Source of the DNA: Cinclus cinclus
Taxonomy: Eukaryota > Chordata > Aves > Passeriformes > Cinclidae
DNA: 64,000 nucleotides
Direction of reading: 5' to 3'
Assembly (NCBI RefSeq): GCF_963662255.1
Contig: NC_085049.1
Span: 55,041,158-55,105,157 of the forward strand
The notes below the pieces were generated by a model. It had not been told where the DNA came from, made no database searches, and saw only the letters and a list, made by a program, of their open reading frames with translations. Shown piece after piece: positions 57,812 to 64,000 of this stretch. Within the stretch, counting starts at the first letter, position 1, and each line of letters begins with the position of its first letter. Both the position numbers and the translations under genes were made by a program.

Positions 57812-60159
57812 TTCCTTATTTTAACACTGAGCCTGGATCTGCCTGTGCTGTACTGTTACAGTACTGGAGATGTGGGGAGAGAGGCAGTGGCAGAAATGAC
57901 AGCTGGCAGTAATCAGGTTGAAGGAATGCACCCTTGCAGCCATTTGTGGGTAACAGAACAGCTCCTGCAGTTTGCAGTGCCTAAGGTTATTAGGTTGTGC
58001 AGACTCTAATACAGACCCTTACAGAGGAATTTTTCTAGTTGTTGCTTATAAAATTTTCTGTGTTTTACATGGATGCTCAAGTAATCAGTTTCATTTTTAT
58101 TGCCTTAAGAATGACCAAAAATACAAGTGACTAGATATTTAATTCAGACTTATCCAGACACCTCTGTTGGTTTAAAAAGTTGAAGTGGGATAAAAATCCT
58201 GTTATCTCCCCATGTGGTCTACCTGTACAGACATTCCAAAACCCATTTGTCAAGATTGTCTTCAGCAATGTTAAACAAATGCTGATCTGGATATACTAGT
58301 CCCCTGAAAAAGTGTAAATCACATATATGTTGTTTTATAATGTAATGACTACATTCTTCATCTTATGTATGCAGTAGGCACTCAGCAGATGATAAAGCAG
58401 TTCTTAATATTATTGTTTTTAATCAAGAAAGGTATAGAAGATTTTCTGTAGGCAGAAGGCAAAATCATGTCTTAAGTAGAGTACAGACAAAGAGAGGGAA
58501 AAGACATCGAAATTCAGTAACTGAGAAAGAAATTGTCGGATTTTTTTTTTTGTGAGGCTAATGTGGTAGGGACATAAGGTATTTCCATGTGTAATTCCTG
58601 GTCTACATCTGTTTCAAAACCAAAAAGCCAGGAATCCTAAAATAACGCCCAACAATTAAAACTGCCATTTTGCTTAGGTGAAATTTCACTTGGAAAATCT
58701 AAAACCTGTACCTTTTTACTCAGCAGTTCTTACAGGGCAGCTGGAATTATGGTCACTTTGGAGAAGTGTGAGATGAAATTTTAGCTCTGCTGAAGGACAG
58801 TGGTAAAAGATCTGTTCACTCCAAAATTTCCTTGGATACCACCCATGAGATCTTTTTACCACTGTTTCTGTCGAGTAGCCAGAACTGCTGTGAGAGCAGG
58901 GACTTTCCATTCAGAAAGCAGCTCAGATTGCATGCTCTGGTCTTGATTCATTTGCTTGTGCAAACCTCACTGCAGTGATGGGAGGAAAATCATCAGATCC
59001 AAACCTGGATTTTCATGTCTGACAATTAGAACCCACTTCCCTCCCCACACAGTTGTAAAATTAACACGTTTTTTTCTATAGGTCTTTAAAAGTTAATAAA
59101 CATGAAACCAACAATAACATATTTGTGCAGTGATTTTTCAGGTTGACGATGATTTAATTTTTTAAAAGACGTGTAGTGGGTTCTCTGCTTTTTCCACTGA
59201 TTTCAGCACACAGTGAACTCCCCTTTGTCTTGCCTGATCTGACTTCCTCTCTGCTTCCAGGGTAATCTTCCTGCCTTTACCAGTATCATTGCACAGAGAT
59301 TTGCATAAGCACAGCTGAATATAAGCATTTATATGAACAGAGAGTTCTTTTAGTATTTGACATGTTTTATTTCAAATACAGACATTAATAACAACACATA
59401 TGTGCACAAGCACCTCGGTGTAAGTACACTGTGTTATATTTTACATATGCAACATTAGATAAAAAAGCCCTGATTTTTTTTTTTTCAAAGCTTTGCTTGA
59501 TTATTTTCTTTGGTTTTTTTTTTTTTGTGTGTGTATGGTTTTTTTTGATGTTGTTTTGCTTTGTAAATTACTGGGAAATTGTTTTTTAAGTGATGCATAC
59601 TTTTAAGATACATTCTGAGAGGTGAATCTCATTTCAAATGGGCTGGATTTGAAAAAGAAACAAAGGAAAGAAAAAGGGATCATCTGATCAACTGCCTCAT
59701 TATTATTCTCTTTTCCTGATCACCTCTGCCCTGGTATGTAGAAATTGGCTGATTTATTTAAATCCCAGTAACTCCCATGGCATATGGTTCATAAAGTAAC
59801 ATTTACAGTGTGCATTGTAGCACTCCACTGCTACTAGAAAGACTTGAAAATAATATGGTTTGATGCTGTTCCAAAAGGAAAAATAGAGTAAAACTATCTT
59901 TAATATTAAGTCAACTGCTGTAAGAGCAGCTTTTGGAGAGGGATAGTACTTTCTGAATGACAACTGACACAACCCCCCTCCAAAAAAACCCACAAAACAA
60001 CAAAACAATCAAAAAACTAACACAACCAATCTTTAAAAAATCCCCTAGCCCCAAAAAAACCCCGTCCTCAAAAAGTAGTTCTTCAACACTGCCTTTTTTC
60101 CCACAGCCTTGTGGAGCCCCCAACCCTGTCTGCAGAAAATGAAAGAGAGAGGGGTGGGA

Positions 60160-60780
60160 TTAATGTGTAATTAAAGGGAATTTGGAAGGCTGAGATGTTG
60201 CGGAATGTTAGATCAGTAGCTGGAACAGCATGTGGTGTTCTTTAGGCAGGCTTCATTGAATCCATACAAAAAAAGAAAGAAGGGCTGCTTGCCTGTCTGC
60301 TCATTTATCAAACAGCTAGGCTGAACTTTCACAGCTCCACAAAAGTGTTTTACTGTTTGCTGAAGTTTTGCTCCAGAAATTAAAGCTGAACAACCTAGCC
60401 ACTCTGAGTCTCTGCTGCATTTTTGACATCAGATGCCTTGTTCAAAGCTCTTGGAAACCAACATAAGTAATTTTTGCATGGTACTAATGGAAGGTGGTTG
60501 TACCTTTGCTAAAACCTCCCCAAAAGTGCTGAAGAAATAGTCCAATATGTGACATTGTAATGTCTTTATTTATATAGCACCTTTTGATCTAAATACATGT
60601 TGCAAAGGTTTCAGTCATCAATCAGGATTAAATATTTATCATGGTGGCAAAATGGCTAATGGGGAAAAAAATCTATATTATTTAATCAATTTTAATGTAC
60701 TTTGTTCCTAGTTGAACAGTTATATTCCATCTTGCAGGCTTGTTTTCCTTTAATATTTGTTAGTGTCACCCCCCAAAGAG
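60160..60780. promoter_or_regulatory. candidate conserved non-coding element in intron 4
   Basis: A stretch free of recognisable repeats has many homeodomain-type cores (TAATTAAAG, AATCAATTTTAAT, GGCTAAT) and a TTTTGATCT LEF/TCF-like site at about 60585. The composition differs from the neighbouring low-complexity DNA and looks like enhancer sequence. This is an impression only; alignment is needed. Confidence 0.2.
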
Positions 60781-61695
60781 GAAGCATTTAGCACTTTATG
60801 TAACAAAATCACAATTAAAATGGATTACAAATTTTAAAAGGAAGTAACTCCTTCAAGGCTTTTTTTTTTGCATGACTGTTGTTGCAGAAAATTTCTCCTC
60901 CTACTGCAGACCCTGGCGAGAATCTGGTTCAATCCTCTGAGGTGCTGAGCATGTCCTTTCCATCAACAACAGCAAAGCTTTTTCATCAGGATTAGCCTGG
61001 GTGATAGAGGCTCTGATGACTTAAGGCACAATCTACTTTCATTGATTTATTTCCTTAAATGCAACTGGCACTGAAGAAGTTTTGGGTTGCAGTAGCAGTG
61101 CTCTTTTAATGTCTGCTGACACACTAGAGTTTGCATTCTTGATGACATCCTGCTGTTTCTGAGATCCACTTGTTTTCCATAGAGGATAAATTGATTATGA
61201 GGTATATTTACAAATGTCATGATGAGTTTTCCTTGGTAGAAATTTTGTCCCTGTCAAATACCAAAATATTTTCAGAGAATCATATTTTAGAATAAGAAGT
61301 GTTTAGTGGTTGGTTTGTGAAGGTCTGTAGAGAGCTTTGATGATCCTGCAAAGTGACATAAGTAACAGGCCAATTTTAATTACAGTGCTTCTTAGTTTAG
61401 AGGCAGAACTGATCTTAGATTTTTAAGGGAATATGTTCTATTCCAGTAACTTCTGAAAGTATTTAAATTAATGGTAGTTAATGAAATTACAGTGAAGCTT
61501 AAAGACTTTTTTCACCTTTCAGAAATGGAAAAAAATGGAGAACTTTATTTCTGATTTCTCCCACCACATATTTTGTAGACATCACAGTACAGTTTTTTCT
61601 GTTTTTTTTTTTTTTTTTCTTAAAAGTTCATATTGAATTAAGCATTGGTTTATGTGCTTTTCCATTGTCTTAATATCAGTTCTATTTATTTGCAG

Positions 61696-61757
61696 ATAAT
61701 AAGACAACAGTTTCCACAACTAACGACAAGAAGACTTGGAACCAGAGGCCAGTCAAA
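61696..61757 (+). CDS. RFX4: RFX4 coding exon 5 (DNA-binding domain)
   Basis: Encodes residues 106-125 ([20 protein letters not shown]) plus two bases of Lys126. This is the recognition-helix and wing part of the RFX DNA-binding domain: the RRLGTRGQS motif holds the arginines that contact the X-box. The acceptor is TTTATTTGCAG; the donor is AA|GTAAGC. The next expected residues (K-YHYYG) are not found in the remaining 2.2 kb, so exon 6 is outside the window. The gene is therefore partial here: RFX4 codons 1-126, without the dimerisation and C-terminal regions. Confidence 0.97.
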
Positions 61758-64000
61758 GTAAGCAGTGTATTATTGTCATCTCTGGCTCTGGCTTTTCTGA
61801 AGGGGAATGAGAACAGGGAATAATTTGTGCAGTTGGGGACTTAAAAACCACTTTCACGGAGGTTCTGTTGTAGTCTTTACATTATCTGATAGATCCAGCA
61901 GTGATCCTGCAAAAGTGGTCTAATGGAGCCCTTTTACTGATTTGATTAGCCATGTTTTCCATGTTGTTTTTCATCTCAACTCACTTTACACAACGTAAAG
62001 GACATTCACACTCAGGAGTAAGGGAGCTACTGTTGGAGGCTGGGTAGCAACAACTGGTTAGCATCCTGCTTCAGGCTGGAGAACAAGTGTCAGGATGCCC
62101 TTTAGAATTTAGGTAGGAGCATACATTGACCTAAACTGAAATTGTCCACAAACCTGTATTTAACCACCTTTTTCCCACATAATGAAATCCAACATACCTT
62201 TAGGTGATTAAAGAAGTAACTTACTACCTCGCCCAAAAGATGGTATTTTCTGAAAGCAGTTCATACTAATTCCAGATGGAGAAACTGATTCAGAATTAAA
62301 AATGCGCTTTCTGGAGTAATTTTTTTCCACTTGTTGATAAGATGTGATTCTGCCAAATTATGTAGACAATACAGCAATATTTTTACACTTTTTTTTCTGG
62401 TTGTGGACTCCAATATATTTTTCCAGGGGATCTTTGAATCTTTTTGTGACAAACATAAGGCCCCTCACATAATAAAATCTGCTTTTCTTGATTAGCTTTC
62501 ACAGAATCCTACAGAGTAGCAAAAGCGTAGTGTCTATAGATGACAAGTGAAAAACTATGGAAAGCAAAATGAAAATGTGAGATGGTGTGTTTGCAAAATG
62601 TTTTGGTAAAACTTCTCTTTCAAAATAAAGCCTAAAAAACATGATATGGCTAAATGCTGAGAATGAAATATGTTATTAGGATTGATCTTACAAACTAAAG
62701 CTAAAATAACCAGCTCTTTAAAGAGAAAAAGAAACTAAGATGGTAAAATAAATGCCATTAAAGACAGACTTACTGTGGTTTCCTAATAAGTGGTCCATGA
62801 CAAGCAGTATTTATTTGGCGGGACAAAATATTGTTTCCCCCAGCTTGATATTTGCTTAGGTTTCATAACTAAGTTTGCTTTTTCTAGAGCAGACATATTT
62901 AAGCAGCTAATTGAAGATTTGATTTTGGGAATGGTCCCAAATGCAAATTCAGAGTTGCCATAACATCACTTATCAAAGCCACCAGAAATCTCTCAGGTGG
63001 AAATTCTGAGCTAGCCATACCAGGAAAGGATATCTCTGGTTATGGATAGGACCATAATCAGAGAGTCAGGATTTAGTACTGAATATAAGTTTTGTGGAGG
63101 CTCACAAAGACAGAGAGTGTGTACAGGTTTCTTTGTGGGCACATTCATATGAGTACTCCCTATTGGCCATTAAATCATCCTGGCATCAGCTACAACTTCT
63201 GTTACTTGTCCTTCCATTTAACCGGAGGAGGGAGCACTGCTTTATTCCCAAACTGAAGCTCCTCCCACGGCTCCAGGAGTCTCTCAGAGGACAAGATGCT
63301 CTTGATTTGCTGACTAGGGTTGTCTTGCATCTCCAAAAGCTGTCTCTTTGCTCTCACTGAGACTTAATATTTCTTGCACAATTTCCCCCTAACCTGCCTG
63401 TCTGTCGGAGCAGCTTTCAGGTCACCTACTCCTTTCATGCTACTTGTGCAATGGTTCTGCTCTCCATCTAGCAAATAAGGGGATTCTGTCATACACACAG
63501 AGACTACCTGCATGCTATACTTTAAGATAAATACTCTCCTTGGTAGACCCAGCACAGATGTATCTGAGCCCTGGTTTTGTTTTCAGAAACATCTGACTGC
63601 ATTCCAGTTAAGTGTTACTTGAAGAAATTACTTCAGGCATTAACACTTCAGTCCTTTTATCACCAACAGTGCTGACCAATTGCTGCCAGTATTATTTTCG
63701 TTCCACTTCCCTGCTACTGCCAAAGGAAATTCAGCCGTAGAAGTGGTTAAGATTATCTGACTTCACACTGTTCTGCCTTCAGTCTTTTTATAGCACAGCT
63801 GCCTTGTAACATTACAAAGTTCAGAGCTCCAATGGTGCTGTACTCTTGCTCATCAGTTGTGAGGTTTCTGTTTTGCAGCTGGTTTATTGATGAGAGCATG
63901 CAGCTGTTCTCTGTTGCACTGAGCTTAAAAACAGTTCCACCACAGGTGAGCTGTGAGAAGGCAGCTGAATATAAAAGCCAATTTCTTTCTGTGCTGTGGT
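61758..64000 (+). other. RFX4: RFX4 intron 5, 5' part
   Basis: The donor is GTAAGC; no acceptor followed by the expected YHYYG segment appears before the window ends. Open frames at 63094-63360 and on the minus strand near 63.4 kb have no recognisable domain. No repeat is recognised. Confidence 0.8.

Larger units (their letters stand above)
50661..61695 (+). other. RFX4: RFX4 intron 4 (11 kb)
   Basis: The donor is GTAAGT; the acceptor is TTATTTGCAG. It holds a CR1 tail at 57.7-57.8 kb and a candidate conserved block at 60.16-60.78 kb, listed separately. T-runs occur at 58540-58552, 59474-59486 and 61600-61618. Open frames such as 55756-56088 (110 codons) have no domain or splice support. Confidence 0.85.

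Overview
The window is vertebrate nuclear DNA, almost certainly from a bird. Coding sequence occurs only as short exons with GT/AG borders separated by long introns. The repeats also point to a bird: a CR1-type LINE 3' tail near 57.8 kb and a solo LTR near 47 kb that resembles a family widespread in bird genomes. There are no bacterial, plasmid or phage features, no CRISPR array, and no tRNA or rRNA gene that I can see. The species is not determined.

Layout. Positions 1 to about 7.8 kb hold the 3' end of POLR3B on the + strand (second-largest subunit of RNA polymerase III): an intron, the penultimate coding exon (3008-3181), another intron, and the last coding exon (7286-7415) with its stop and candidate poly(A) signals. 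About 10 kb of intergenic DNA follows, with a (TTCCA)n array, a possible MIR fragment, a CTCF-like site and a pair of diverged direct repeats. From about 15.5 to 21.7 kb lies a CpG-island domain around the first coding exon of RFX4 (+ strand, start codon 18225). RFX4 fills the rest: coding exons at 18225-18267, 37620-37706, 44451-44511, 50537-50660 and 61696-61757. Their phases join without error into codons 1-126, covering the acidic N-terminus and most of the winged-helix DNA-binding domain. The gene continues beyond position 64000. POLR3B followed by RFX4 in the same orientation is the order I know from mammals.

The two genes are not functionally linked. POLR3B is a housekeeping subunit. 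RFX4 is a transcription factor of the developing brain, cilia and testis that binds X-box motifs.

I found no new multi-gene system. The observations most worth testing concern RFX4 regulation. (1) An upstream ATG at 18214 opens a +1 frame that overlaps the RFX4 start and stays open through four spliced exons for 109 codons. (2) A possible alternative first exon near 35.34-35.44 kb has a phase-matched donor. (3) An isolated CpG-rich block lies in intron 2. (4) Two X-box motifs, at 43866-43879 and 815-829, are possible auto-regulatory sites.
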